Of a stretch of DNA of 64,000 nucleotides, positions 11,273 to 22,650 are shown piece after piece. Numbering within the stretch: position 1 is the stretch's first letter; the number at the start of each line of letters is the position of its first letter. The notes beneath the pieces were generated by a model. It saw nothing but the letters and a program-made list of their open reading frames with translations, did no database searches and had not been told where the DNA came from. Source of the DNA: Scalesia atractyloides (lineage: Eukaryota; Streptophyta; Magnoliopsida; Asterales; Asteraceae); the NCBI GenBank assembly GCA_947069175.1, contig CAMTDV010000022.1, positions 37,103,476 to 37,167,475 on the forward strand. The letters run 5' to 3'. A program made the position numbers and the translations under genes.

Positions 11273-11515
11273 ACTGTCTGTATGCGTGTATATGAGTTTA
11301 AAGGAGAGGTGGTTTGTCGTGTGGTGTGTCGGGTTTGAAGAGAGAAGGGAAGGAGGTGGGTGTTGTGTGGTGCGGCTACCAGAGAAGAAGACCGGCGCCG
11401 GTCGGAATTGCCGCCGGAATCCGACAATCGGACCAAGGGAGAGAGGGCAGGAGAGTTTGATGATGGTGTGCTAGGGTTTCAAGTTTAAAAATGAGGGGAT
11501 CTAGGGTTAAGCAAG

Positions 11516-11523
11516 CATTTATA
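11516..11523 (-). promoter_or_regulatory. TATA box of the inserted LTR (- strand)
   Basis: The + strand CATTTATA reads TATAAATG on the - strand. Telo-box-like TAGGGTT sequences (+ strand) flank it, near 11,472, 11,501 and 11,525. This suggests a -strand Pol II promoter about 800 bp from the right end, giving a U3 of plausible length. Confidence 0.45.
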
Positions 11524-12323
11524 GTTAGGGTTTTAAATGGGTCGGGCACAAGGCCCGTTAGTGCGTATTCGAGCCCAAACACGTATCTGAAGCCCATTTT
11601 TGAAACCGAGCATTGTGTTATGTCGTAATGCGTTCAAAAACACGAAAATGTTGTCTTTAGTCGACCGGTTGACGCGACGGTTTGCCAGTTTTGTTAAAAT
11701 TTGCGTAAAATCTCTACGATCGCCATCTATAGTCCGTTTTTTTGATCCGAGTGTTGCTATTTATTGAAATTTATTCGTTTAGACTCGAAAACGTATTAAA
11801 TTATATCGGGGGTCGGGTTTTGACACGTAATCCGTTCGTTGCGTTAAAAATCGCGTAATTGCCCTGTTTGTCGTTTCTGATCCATTTTTCGTTATGGTTT
11901 CTTCTGTGGACGTTAAAATTTAATTACGGAGCTAAATTTATCACTATATATTGATATTGAGGCATAACTCGAGTCCGTTGCTTCCGTTTTGTTGTTGGTG
12001 CGTTTTGGTTTTCCGCGTAACTTCCGCGTCGTGCTTTGCGACGTTCAACGATCCAAATTTACCGTATAATTGTAACTTTATGACAAATACAAGTATAAAA
12101 TTCGTATTTTTAGACGTCAGTATTTTTTTGGCATCAGTTCGCTTAACGTTTAATTTCGCGTTTAGTGTCTTCGATTTTTGCCAATCGCGTAACGTGAAGC
12201 AAGTAGACGTTCCTAGGCTTTCCAAAGGCCTGATCGAGTTAATTTTCGTCTATTTACGCTAGTTATAATGGTATTACTGTTCGTTATGCGCTTAATTACA
12301 ACTGGAAACTGCCGGTTGTCACA

Positions 12324-12626
12324 GCCTGAGGAGCTCAGTGGAATCCACGATGTGTTCCACATATCTAATTTAAAGAAATGTCTAGCCGATGAATCGCTAG
12401 CAATGTCACATCAAGATGTGCAAATTGATAAAAACCTGAGGTTCACTGAGAAACCAATTTCGATCGAGGATCGACAGGTTAAAAAGCTCCGAAGGAAGTT
12501 TATACCTATTGTAAAGGTTAAGTGGGACGCCCTTCGAGGCCCCGATATACATGGGAGGTTGAGTCCACTATGTGACAAAAGTACCCCCATCTTTTTGAAT
12601 AAAATCTCGTGGTCGAGATTTCTTTT
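12324..12626 (+). pseudogene. pol: C-terminal pol tail after the insertion
   Basis: This resumes the polyprotein interrupted at 8,206. It carries the GIHDVFHISNLKKCL segment typical of the region after integrase, then a basic stretch (RQVKKLRRKFIPIVKVKW) resembling the start of a chromodomain-like tail. The frame is lost near 12,545, where the ancestral tail seems to continue in another frame. Removing the insert and one copy of the 5-bp duplication brings the two halves back into one frame. Confidence 0.85.
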
Positions 12627-12639
12627 AAGGGGGTGAGGA
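12627..12639 (+). other. Polypurine tract
   Basis: A purine-rich AAGGGGGTGAGGA directly precedes the TGTAAC that opens the 3' LTR. It is the usual plus-strand primer site of a Ty3 element. Confidence 0.8.
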
Positions 12640-15600
12640 TGTAACAACTTGTAAAATTCGTGTTCGGTAATAAACTGACACGTGTATATGCCCTTAGAAA
12701 ATATCTCAAATGAGTTACCCACTCAACTCCTTAAATGAATCCAAAAATCTAAAAAAAATAAAAAAATAAAAAAAATTAAACCTGCCAGTAGCTTACGGTT
12801 CAGACCGTAGCCTACGGTCCAGACTTTCTGGTTAGAGTTTATAACTAACCTTAAGCTACGGTCTGACAACCTAGCTTACGGCGAAGCCCTGAAACCTTAG
12901 TTTTTCACCATTTTAACTTTCAACTAATAACCGTAGGCCCCTAGACTTTATTATTACATTTTCCTTGCATATCTAAGTCATTTTTCGACCCGAATGACTC
13001 TCGGTTAAGGTGATATCTTGTGATTCACCATTCTTGAGTATCACACATCTTCACCGAACCTTAAACCTTACTAGCTTGGGTGATTTAACCCATTAAACCA
13101 TAAGTATTCGTATCTTTCACATTTAAGCTAGTAAACGCTTATAAGTCGTAAGAACACCTAGTGTGACACCCGTTAATGTTCGGTTACTCGTACTCTTCTT
13201 CAATACATCTCGTATTGAATGAAAAGACCAAGTTGTATCATTATGTCATTGGATATAAGTCAAGGGACAATTCATGACAATCCACAAAACTATCCTTAAG
13301 GGACTAAAAGTGTCAAAACCCCAATATTCTGTCAAGATGCCACCTCTCATGCAAAATGCCACACTCTTGCAGCTCTTGACACCTTGCTAGACACTTGTGA
13401 TGATCCTAGAACACCTCTAACACCTGGCTTCATCTTCACACACCTCCGTGCACTATAAATAGCCACGCAAACTCACTCTTTTCCTTGCTCATTCACTCTT
13501 CTCCTCTCTTATTACCCTCTTGGAAGTTCCTGACCATTTAGGAGCTTCCCTTTGAGTTCTAAGTTTCCCTTGGATCACTTGTAAGTGCTCCATCTCTGCT
13601 CTTTTCTTTTTATATGCTTTTAATAGCCAAAAGTCAAACATTTTCGACAAATGCCTTGACTTTCGGTTAAGACCATTATGGTCCAGCCATTGTTTGAATG
13701 AACATGGCTAAGTGATCGTAATTGGGAAGGTATTAACCCCTTAAAGGGGCACCTCCTAAGGATCACGTTTACTAGGTCAATTGACGGGTCAAAGTTATTG
13801 TTTTAAAAAGTCAAACGGGTCAGATTTCATAAAAATCATAATATGAGTTTATATATGTGTTTTTGACACTTAAACAAGTTGGTAATAATTATTAGACTAT
13901 GTGGGAACATGTTCGATCTGTCAATTTCAATCCTAGAGTCGGTTTGCAACCGAAATTCGTGAAATTTGACTTCTACTTTAACTTTCGATTCTGACCCAAT
14001 TTAGATTAGTTAACTTCTGAATTAAGGTCTCATTATGATCGTAATGCAATGTTGTATAACCCTCTGAGGTTATATTACATGATCATAATCATAATCTGTG
14101 TTTATGCACAAGTTCCGTAAGATGTCAAATTTTGACTAAAATGCCCTTTTTAACATGAAACATGGTTTTAATCAACAATGGACTTGCAAATAAATTACCT
14201 ACTGATATGTTAATGTAATTAACATATTATGATGTTAATATTCTGATCATAAACTGATTTAGTATAATATCAGAAACTATACTTTTAGATGACCAAAATG
14301 CCCTTTCGGTGCATAGCTTGGTCTTAAACAATAAACCACACTTACGTGTGCTATCTTACTGTAATATATCACAAATTAAGTATTTTTCGAGAATGTTTAT
14401 GATCATAACATCAGAATACATGCAAGTTCCTTTTATACGACACATAATTACCAAAACGCCCTTATGAGGCATAATTTCGTTTCAAAACCTTTTCGGGCAT
14501 AAGTTGATATCCTACTGATATTTCAACTTATTTAAAGTATAATGACATATAGAACTTGTTCATGACTCATCCGGTTACCCGATATCGCTTATATGCATAC
14601 GATTAAGTATATTTAACTAGTTTACGAAAATTAACCGAAACGGGTTTAACCTTATCATTTTAATCTCAAATTCCAGAATGTTAATTGTTTACCCATTTTA
14701 TATAAGTCTTAAGTACTTGTTGGGTTTAAACTACATTCTATCCGGTCATCGCTTAATCTAGCGTATCGTGCCGTTTTTTATCCATTACGCTAGTCGGTCT
14801 AAGTCTACGACTTGAATAAGACCGTTAGCATTTTAATTGGTTAGCTTATGCCATAATCCAGACTAGAGCCTTCCAGTAAATGCTATCTGCACTTGGTTCA
14901 TTTTGAATACGGCTGAGATATAAATCTTGCATTTTAATCAAGACTATCTCAGGTAAATACTCTTGACTTATTTTCCCTATACGGACTTGGGTTACGGTAA
15001 ATTATTACCGCTTGGTCGGAAATGAGATCAATCAAATGCCGGATTGTGGCTAGTAAATCCGCATATTCCATTTTGATCAGTTTTGTTTGATAACTTAAAC
15101 ATTGGTGGTTAACGACCATGTCTTGGATATCCTTAGCTCATTAAATTAGTTAATGGCCACGACCAAAGCTCGCAGTGTAGGCATACACCCGACATATGCG
15201 AATGCTAAATTATTTTTACCCACAAGTTGGGGATAACTCCTTCGTGGGTTCATAAGTGGTGTGTACGTTAATCATGTCTCGGTCTCTGTATTGGGCCCCA
15301 TATGTATTGACAAACATGTAAAGCTGTTAACAAGGTTACAACACTGACTTTCCCAAGTTATAAAAGATTTGTGCCCGTGCACTTAAATCTAATTATTAAA
15401 TGTTTTCAAAATGAGTCAGTCGGGTGTATTTACCAGCGAAAGCTGACATATTTTCAAAAAACTAAGATGCAGGTACAATACGAAATAGGCTGGAAGCTGC
15501 TCGGTAGTGATATAAGAGGATCTTGCAAATCCTTAGATCTGCCTAAAGTCTGTTATACATTTTTGTACATTTTATGATCCGCCTGTGGATCTTTCATTAC

Positions 15601-15768
15601 AAGTCGTCTGTATATTATTTTTCGTACTTTGAACATTTGGTTTGTAATAGTAATTTAAACTCCAAGACTTCCGCTGTGCTGTGTTTAATTGACTGATGAT
15701 ATCAACTTACGTCACGATATTCCCCACCCGGGCCCACCGGTGTTTGGTTGAAAATACGGGGTGTGACA
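12640..15768 (+). mobile_element. 3' LTR of Ty3-gypsy element 1 (3,129 bp)
   Basis: It starts TGTAAC after the polypurine tract and ends GTGTGACA at 15,768. It matches 1-1,376 except for a 1.69-kb internal segment (about 13,599-15,288) absent from the left LTR. Scattered substitutions and small indels separate the two LTRs, so the insertion is not recent. A TATA motif lies at 13,454-13,461. The right end abuts a -strand MULE transposase pseudogene, so the element inserted into that older transposon; the base pairs after the LTR are CGCTT, but the matching left copy is outside the window. Confidence 0.93.
13454..13461 (+). promoter_or_regulatory. TATA box in 3' LTR
   Basis: TATAAATA at the position equivalent to 749-756 of the 5' LTR. 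If active it would drive readout into the MULE remnant, antisense to its transposase. Confidence 0.55.
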
Positions 15769-16480
15769 CGCTTGAAAGAAATGCATGTGCAACACAGAAG
15801 CTTTGGATTGTCGAAGTCATACCCGCAACTTGCAAAAATGGAAGATCGTATATGTTAGTTTTGTAGGTCGCGTCGACCATAAGCACATGCGGGAATGCCC
15901 GCCACATTTCAAAGGACTTGTCGTGACAGAAAAATATATTCTGAACGACATTAGTGGAGGTGGAAGGTTCTGCCTGTATATAATAGGTCATCCTTTTTTC
16001 CTGGAGGATTTGTTCCAGTCTCTACATGGGAGTCTTTTTTTATCGAACTTTGAGGCCGTAATCTTTTGGCGAGCATTGTATATGTCCTTCGAAACAGATT
16101 TGTTTTCAGGGTTCTGTTGGTTACGGCTTTCTAGATTATATGGGGTTGTATGTCTTGATCTGTCAGCTCTTGCACTAGTCTAAACATATTAGGAGTAAGT
16201 CTCATGGCATACGCGTAACCCTCTAGATGTTCAGCAGGGCTGTGGTTATGCTTCTCATTAAAATTTTTGTGCAGATAATCTATCCGCCAAGCTCGACGAC
16301 TTTGGTCGAGACGACCTATCACCATAAAAGGGCATACGCATTTTTTGGTGCCGGTTTTCCTAATCGCGGCCTTACTCTCATGCTCGCCACTACGACAACA
16401 TTGGAGGCATGTCCAGTGATTCTTGGACCATCTAGTAACAATAATGTATCCGTTGGCTAAACCCCCTTTTTTACCTAACC
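15769..16480 (-). pseudogene. FAR1/MULE-type transposase, copy A, central part
   Basis: Read on the - strand, this has a FAR1-like DNA-binding region (RAWRIDYLHKNFNEKHNH, near 16,230-16,290). Further on is the start of the MULE transposase domain (WRAFPHVLMVDATYKTN, near 15,865-15,910). The Asp of MVDATYK (codon about 15,872-15,874) corresponds to the first catalytic acidic residue of the family. Frame changes occur near 15,960-16,130. The C-terminal half is missing because the Ty3 LTR ends at 15,768; any remainder lies left of the window. Host FAR1 or FRS factors share this fold, but repeat context and decay favour a transposon. Confidence 0.78.
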
Positions 16481-16482
16481 TT

Positions 16483-19266
16483 CCAAATCATTGCGGGATA
16501 TAAAATCCTAAGTGAAAAATATATATAACGTTTATAATAATATTTTTAACAAAATCTATATCATTCGTACCTAATCTGTTTTGTACGAAACTTCAGGGTA
16601 AGCGGGTTGCTCGTACCCAATAACTCTTGGGCGTAAGAGGCTCACCAACGTGTTGTTGTACGCCCGAGGCACCACTAACGAAAAAGTTATTGCCATAGTC
16701 TTCGTGTCCGTACGAGGCACCGTAACTGGCTTCATAATCCGGACACCCATAACCATGATCATCGCTAGGCACAATAACCTGAAAAAAAACCAACAGTTAA
16801 ATGATAACGGCACATCTGAAAGCCTTCTTAATAATAAGTAAACATATTTTTACCTCTTCAGATCTGGCAACAACGGTTGGCGGGGCACAACAAACTAAAA
16901 AAAACCAACGGGTAAAAGGTAATGGTAAATTTAACGCCAAATATAAAAAGGTAAATAAGTACTTACCTCGGTCTGGCAACAACGATTGATTATCATGGGG
17001 ACGAAAGTCAGACACGACCTCCTTCGCGTGATCATCATTTCCAAATCATTGCGGGATATAAAATCCTAAGTGAAAAATATATATAACTTTATAATAATAT
17101 TTTTAACAAAATCTATATCATTCGTACCTAATCTGTTTTGTACGAAACTTCAGGGTAAGCGGGTTGCTCGTACCCAATAACTCTTGGGCGTAAGAGGCTC
17201 ACCAACGTGTTGTTGTACGCCCGAGGCACCACTAACGAAAAAGTTATTGCCATAGTCTTCGTGTCCGTACGAGGCACCGTAACTGGCTTCATAATCCGGA
17301 CACCCGTAACCATGATCATCGCTAGGCACAATAACCTGAAAAAAACCAACAGTTAAATGATAACGGCACATCTGAAAGCCTTCTTAATAATAAGTAAACA
17401 TATTTTTACCTCTTCAGATCTGGCAACAACGGTTGGCGGGGCACAACAAACTAAAAAAAACCAACGGGTAAAAGGTAATGGTAAATTTAACGCCAAATAT
17501 AAAAAGGTAAATAAGTACTTACCTCGGTCTGGCAACAACGATTGATTATCATGGGGACGAAAGTCAGACACGACCTCCTTCGCGTGATCATCATTTCCAA
17601 ATCATTGCGGGATCTAAAATCCTAAGTGAAAAATATATATAACGTTTATAATAATATTTTTAACAAAATCTATATCATTCGTACCTAATCTGTTTTGTAC
17701 GAAACTTCAGGGTAAGCGGGTTGCTCGTACCCAATAACTCTTGGGCGTAAGAGGCTCACCAACGTGTTGTTGTACGCCCGAGGCACCACTAACGAAAAAG
17801 TTATTGCCATAGTCTTCGTGTCCGTACGAGGCACCGTAACTGGCTTCATAATCCGGACACCCATAACCATGATCATCGCTAGGCACAATAACCTGAAAAA
17901 AACCAACAGTTAAATGATAACGGCACATCTGAAAGCCTTCTTAATAATAAGTAAACATATTTTTACCTCTTCAGATCTGGCAACAACGGTTGGCGGGGCA
18001 CAACAAACTAAAAAAAACCAACGGGTAAAAGGTAATGGTAAATTTAACGCCAAATATAAAAAGGTAAATAAGTACTTACCTCGGTCTGGCAACAACGATT
18101 GATTATCATGGGGACGAAAGTCAGACACGACCTCCATCGCGTGATCATCATTTCCAAATCATTGCGGGATATAAAATCCTAAGTGAAAAATATATATAAC
18201 GTTTATAATAATATTTTTAACAAAATCTATATCATTCGTACCTAATCTGTTTTGTACGAAACTTCAGGGTAAGCGGGTTGCTCGTACCCAATAACTCTTG
18301 GGCGTAAGAGGCTCACCAACGTGTTGTTGTACGCCCGAGGCACCACTAACGAAAAAGTTATTGCCATAGTCTTCGTGTCCGTACGAGGCACCGTAACTGG
18401 CTTCATAATCCGGACACCCATAACCATGATCATCGCTAGGCACAATAACCTGAAAAAAAACCAACAGTTAAATGATAACGGCACATCTGAAAGCCTTCTT
18501 AATAATAAGTAAACATATTTTTACCTCTTCAGATCCGGCAACAACGGTTGGCGGGGCACAACAAACTAAAAAAACCAACGGGTAAAAGGTAATGGTAAAT
18601 TTAATGCCAAATATAAAAAGGTAAATAAGTACTTACCTCGGTCTGGCAACAACGATTGATTATCATGGGGACGAAAGTCAGACACGACCTCCTTCGCGTG
18701 ATCATCATTTCCAAATCATTGCGGGATATAAAATCCTAGAAAAATATATATAACGTTTATAATAATATTTTTAACAAAATCTATATCATTCGTACCTAAT
18801 CTGTTTAGTACAAAACTTCAGGGTAAGCGGGTTGCTCGTACCCAATAACTCTTGGGCGTAAGAGGCTCACCAACGTGTTTCTGTACGCCCGAGGCACCAC
18901 TAACGAAAAAGTTATTGCCATAGTCTTCGTGTCCGTACGAGACACCGTAACTGGCTTCATAATCCGGACACCCATAACCATGATCATCGCTAGGCACAAT
19001 AACCTGAAAAAAAACCAACAGTTAAATGATAACGGCACATCTGAAAGCCTTCTTAATAATAAGTAAACATATTTTTACCTCTTCAGATCTGGCAACAACG
19101 GTTGGCGGGGCACAACAAACTAAAAAAAACCAACGAGTAAAAGGTAATGGTAAATTTAACGCCAAATATAAAAAGGTAAATAAGTACTTACCTCGGTCTG
19201 GCAACAACGATTGATTATCATGGGGACGAAAGTCAGACACGACCTCCTTCGCGTGATCATCATTTC
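16483..19266 (-). repeat. Five tandem 557-bp exon-intron modules (copy A)
   Basis: Units start at 16,483, 17,041, 17,597, 18,154 and 18,711 and are nearly identical. On the - strand each holds three exon-like segments with plausible splice signals (donors GTAAGT, GTAAAA, GTACGA; acceptors ending in AG after T-rich runs). By hand count they are about 99, 41 and 208 bp, 348 in total and divisible by three. The longest segment encodes a Tyr/Gly/Asp-rich peptide (YGCPDYEASYGASYGHEDYG), presumably the N-terminal part of the MULE protein. The frame is not fully open across the last junction, where a TAG sits beside the donor. Copy B (24,362-24,921) has only one unit. Confidence 0.9.
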
Positions 19267-19440
19267 CTCTCCCATCGTAAGAATCAGGGACAATAGACCC
19301 CTTCTATACAAATGGTGTGCTAGGTATTTCATAAACAAAACTAGTTAAAAAGTGCTATACCACACTGCTTCCCAAAATAAACGTGCTCGTGTTTGTGTCG
19401 GACGACTCGCCAAAAATGTAATTAAGGTTGAACCAAGACA
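19267..19440 (-). pseudogene. Upstream N-terminal exon region of MULE copy A
   Basis: The -strand frame continues from the last repeat unit into LILTMGEE and FMKYLAHHLYRRG-like sequence toward 19,338, then loses any clear coding signal. It probably marks the 5' end of the transposase coding region, but no convincing start codon can be assigned. Confidence 0.4.
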
Positions 19441-19551
19441 TGGTGGAATATCGAGCATAAAGAAAAAATGAAGAGAAGGAATGATTTTAGCGAATCGTCT
19501 TCGTCTTCCTCATTTATAAAGACCAAGCAGAATAGCAAATTTACAGACCAA

Positions 19552-19581
19552 TACGGGTCGTATAGGCCTATAAGACCCGTA
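19552..19581. repeat. Near-perfect 30-bp palindrome
   Basis: The left arm TACGGGTCGTATAGG and right arm match as reverse complements at 14 of 15 positions with no loop. It is conserved in copy B at 25,207-25,236. Confidence 0.8.
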
Positions 19582-19665
19582 TAGGGCTGACTATAGGGCT
19601 GACGTAATGTTCCTGTCAATCACTTTATGTCACTGTTGAGTCACCTAAAGTAACCTCGTACCCAA

Positions 19666-19695
19666 TACGGATCGTATAGGCATATACAATCCGTA
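19666..19695. repeat. Second related 30-bp palindrome
   Basis: TACGGATCGTATAGG pairs with the following 15 bases at 13 of 15 positions. It is about 114 bp from the first palindrome and clearly related. In copy B (about 25,318-25,347) its right arm has decayed further. Confidence 0.7.
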
Positions 19696-19699
19696 TAGG

Positions 19700-22290
19700 G
19701 TTTGCATGTGAACCCTATCTGTCAGAGTTGACAGACAATCTTTTACGAATACGCATCGTCTTGGCAAAGCATATGAAAACAGTGTCAACCTTTGACTGAC
19801 CTTAGAAATTGAACTTTACACCAATATAAATTCTTTATTGATCGTATCAATTTAGTTTTGTAAAGTGTGTCAATAATACATCCCTTAAAAAATATAAAGT
19901 ATGTGAAGAAACTTAAAGCAAGCGTATGTGAGACGACAACTACAGTGTTGAATCAAAATGGTTGCTAATTTGCCTATTCAATCAGGGTAATACGTCATAT
20001 TAAATCAGCAAAACGCAGACCTTATTGAATCAATTTTAATGTATTCCAAAGACATATAAATAGTGCTAGCAATATAATAAAATTAAAAAAGGTTAAACAT
20101 AAAATTGCCATCAGTTATTTTCATATTTGAACAAAAATAAATCAAAAAACCAAATAACTAAAAACTTGAAATAAAACCTCTATCAATATTTTTTATATAA
20201 AAACATTTACAATTATATAACATTTGTAAAGTCAAATAATGTATACAACTTAGTAAAAAGTGATATATTAAATTTATATGATACGTTTTAACACACTTAA
20301 AATAGTATAATAAGATTATTTTTGAATTTGTAAATCAAAATAAATATAATATAAAACCTTATTGTACATACTAATAATTTGAAGAGTTGATAAACAGTGT
20401 TATGATGCTGTATGGCAGCTGGCCATTGGTCTACTAATAATTTGAAGAGGATAAACAGTGTTATGATGCTGCATGTTAGCTGGCCATTGGTCATCTTTAA
20501 AGGGTTTTTTTCTGTTTTTTTTTCTTTTAGTAAATATTTGTTTTTTTTTATTTTAGTCTTTATCCTTTAACATTTTGTATTGCTACTTATAACCTTTCAA
20601 CTTTCTAAACACTTTATATTTTTTGTCTTTTAGCAAGTTTTGTCTATATTAGTTTTTACCCTTCAACATTTAGTATTGGTACTTACAACCTTTCAACTTT
20701 CTAAAAACTTTACACATATTTTACACGCTTATATTTATGTACATGTTGGTATAAATTCAAGTTAATTACGTTTTTTAAAATGGGTACGTTCAGATATAAT
20801 ATGTTTTTTTGCTTTTTTATTTACGTTTTGAGTTGTCTATGTTTTGGCATAAATTTTGTTTTACAACAAGTCGGGTCAAATATAATTTGTTTTCATTAGA
20901 CTTTATAATTCGACTTACTTTACCTTTCGGCGTCACCACAACGCGCGGTACAATTTTTAACATAAAAAACAGTAATTTTTACTTATTTTTTGTACGTGTT
21001 GGTATAGGTTTAGGTTGGTGTTCGACTTAAATTTATTTTGCAAATAAGTTGGGCCATATATAATACTTTACCGTGCTTATTTTTATGTACATCTTTAGTT
21101 TATCTACGTGATTGACGTAACTTTTGATTAGAAATAACTCGAGTGTTTACTGTACGAATCTGAATTATTTTATATTTGTACCGCCGCATCACTCGTGAAA
21201 CTATACTAGTTTGATACATGCATGAACTTGAAAGGAAGTTGTTAATTTGAATTTAGTTTGAGCATTTCTGACTTTCTCCTTTTCCGTGTTCTGGAGAAAT
21301 AAATCTCAGATCATTTTTCTATTTATTCTTTACCCTTTCAATTCAACTGCAGCCTTCATCTTTGCAAACGACATAAACAACAACCCTAAATTTGTTTGTC
21401 ATGTGAAGGTGAAGGTTGTGGGCGTCTACGCCAACCTCCGGCGACGGTGTTGACCGCTAATTGTCGACCAGAGCAAATGGATCAAATAAGACGCCAGTCT
21501 CTTATCTAACCTTGTGTTCCGATATCGTTTTATAAACGTGACGGAGGGTGGTATCATATGCAGTGGTGGTAACCGATCTTATAGCCCGCGGAGGTGGTAG
21601 TATTTGCGTGGCGGGGGACTCTGTGCATGTATTGTGTGGCGTGTGATTCCTTTGGTGGCCGGCGACCTGGTGCCGTGGTGGTATAGGCAGAAAATGGCTG
21701 CATGTTTCGACTTCTAGTCTCTGGCTAGTAGGCCTTGTTTTTTATGAATGAATTATCCTCTTTTCCGTTAAAAAAAACCAGTTATGTGAGGGAGAGTAAA
21801 ATTGTGAGTTAATATAGGGATAATATACACTTGTAGTTCCACTGATTGAACTACTTTGGATCTTGCATCTCTTGGCCATGGGCAGATTTAGAGCAAAGTA
21901 AGAGGTTCTTAGAAACCCGTTTGGTTTGTAATTTTTTATGTTATGTTATATAGAAAATTCTAAAGGACATTTGTAGGGAAACCGTTCACAATACAAACTA
22001 AAATAATTATTTTATTAATGAAATTCTGAATACATGATATATACGAAATTGAAATATACGGAATGGAAATACGTAAGAAAACTAAACTGAGAAGACATTA
22101 CAAAGAAACAACAAAAATGAAAACGAATATGACTGAGGCACGTGAAGTTCACGCTTCCCTTAAAACAGATTTCGGATCACCCAGGTAAACACGTCTGTTT
22201 CCCAGGGTACAATAGCCTAAGCAGATTGTACTACGGGGATTAGCCTAGCACCTGAAAGAATACCTGAAACAAGACTGTGCAGAGATTCAA
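19700..22290. other. AT-rich non-coding stretch, copy A
   Basis: I find no gene here. It contains poly-T and A/T-rich tracts, a 63-bp direct duplication (20,371-20,493), and a GC-richer patch near 21,400-21,700 whose short Gly-rich frame is not conserved in length in copy B. The same series recurs at about 25,400-27,916. The last 300 bp before 22,293 lie beyond the truncated Ty3 coding end and match no LTR I can recognise. Confidence 0.6.
20371..20493. repeat. 63-bp direct tandem duplication
   Basis: CTAATAATTTGAAGAG begins at 20,371 and again at 20,434. Both copies run through a GCTGGCCATTGGTC-type end with a few differences. Copy B has a similar pair near 26,008-26,125. Confidence 0.8.
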
Positions 22291-22292
22291 AG

Positions 22293-22650
22293 TTAGGAAA
22301 TTTGGATGTGTGCGTAGGCACGATTGGAATATCTATAAGGAGATTTTGCGACTGGTGTAGCACCAGGCACAAGATCGATTCGAAATTCGACTTCTCGCAC
22401 AGAGGAAGTTCTGAAACGTCGTCGGGAAAAACTTGAGGAAAATTCTTTCACGATTGGAATATCTTCGAGTTTCCTTTCCTTGCCTTCCTTCTTGACGATG
22501 TGAGCTAGAAATGCGACGTAATCCTTGCGAAGATATCTTCGGGCTTGAAGACATAACATCAACTTTAGCCCTTTCGAAGGAGTTTCTCCAAAGATACGTA
22601 GTGTCTGACCATCAGCGAGAGGAATACGAATGAACTTTTCATGGCACACC
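22293..22650 (-). pseudogene. pol: Ty3-gypsy protease-RT linker fragment, copy A
   Basis: This is the -strand equivalent of 27,917-28,274 and encodes CHEKFIRIPLADGQTL and the VEFRIDLVPGATPVA linker before RT. It is cut at 22,650, where sequence jumps into an LTR of element 1. That is the tandem-duplication junction, not a biological gene end. Compared with copy B it has several small indels, so the frame is further decayed. Confidence 0.83.

Larger units (their letters stand above)
8207..12323 (-). mobile_element. Solo-LTR-like insertion inside integrase C-terminus
   Basis: This 4,117-bp block starts TGTCACACCC and ends TTGTCACA, the canonical TG...CA of an LTR. It is flanked by the 5-bp duplication GCCTG (8,202-8,206 and 12,324-12,328). 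It contains no gag or pol similarity, PBS or internal terminal repeat, so a solo LTR left by LTR-LTR recombination fits best. Its left end resembles the U5 ends of other LTRs here read on the - strand (GTGTGACA), and a -strand TATA motif lies at 11,516-11,523, so it is probably in - orientation. A non-autonomous element is the alternative. Confidence 0.8.

Noticed and set aside
11002..11436. Long overlapping frames on both strands (about 97 and 134 codons)
   Set aside because: They lie in the CT/GA microsatellite and Pro/Arg-rich repetitive part of an LTR; composition explains them and no domain is present.
16797..17015. Repeated hydrophobic 72-codon -strand frame in every 557-bp unit
   Set aside because: It crosses a clear GTAAGT donor and intron-like A/T-rich DNA; the hydrophobic part is intron translation.
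16483..19266. Regular repeats that could suggest a CRISPR-like or satellite array
   Set aside because: Units are 557 bp with splice signals and coding-like content; there are no short repeats with unique spacers, and the genome is plant.
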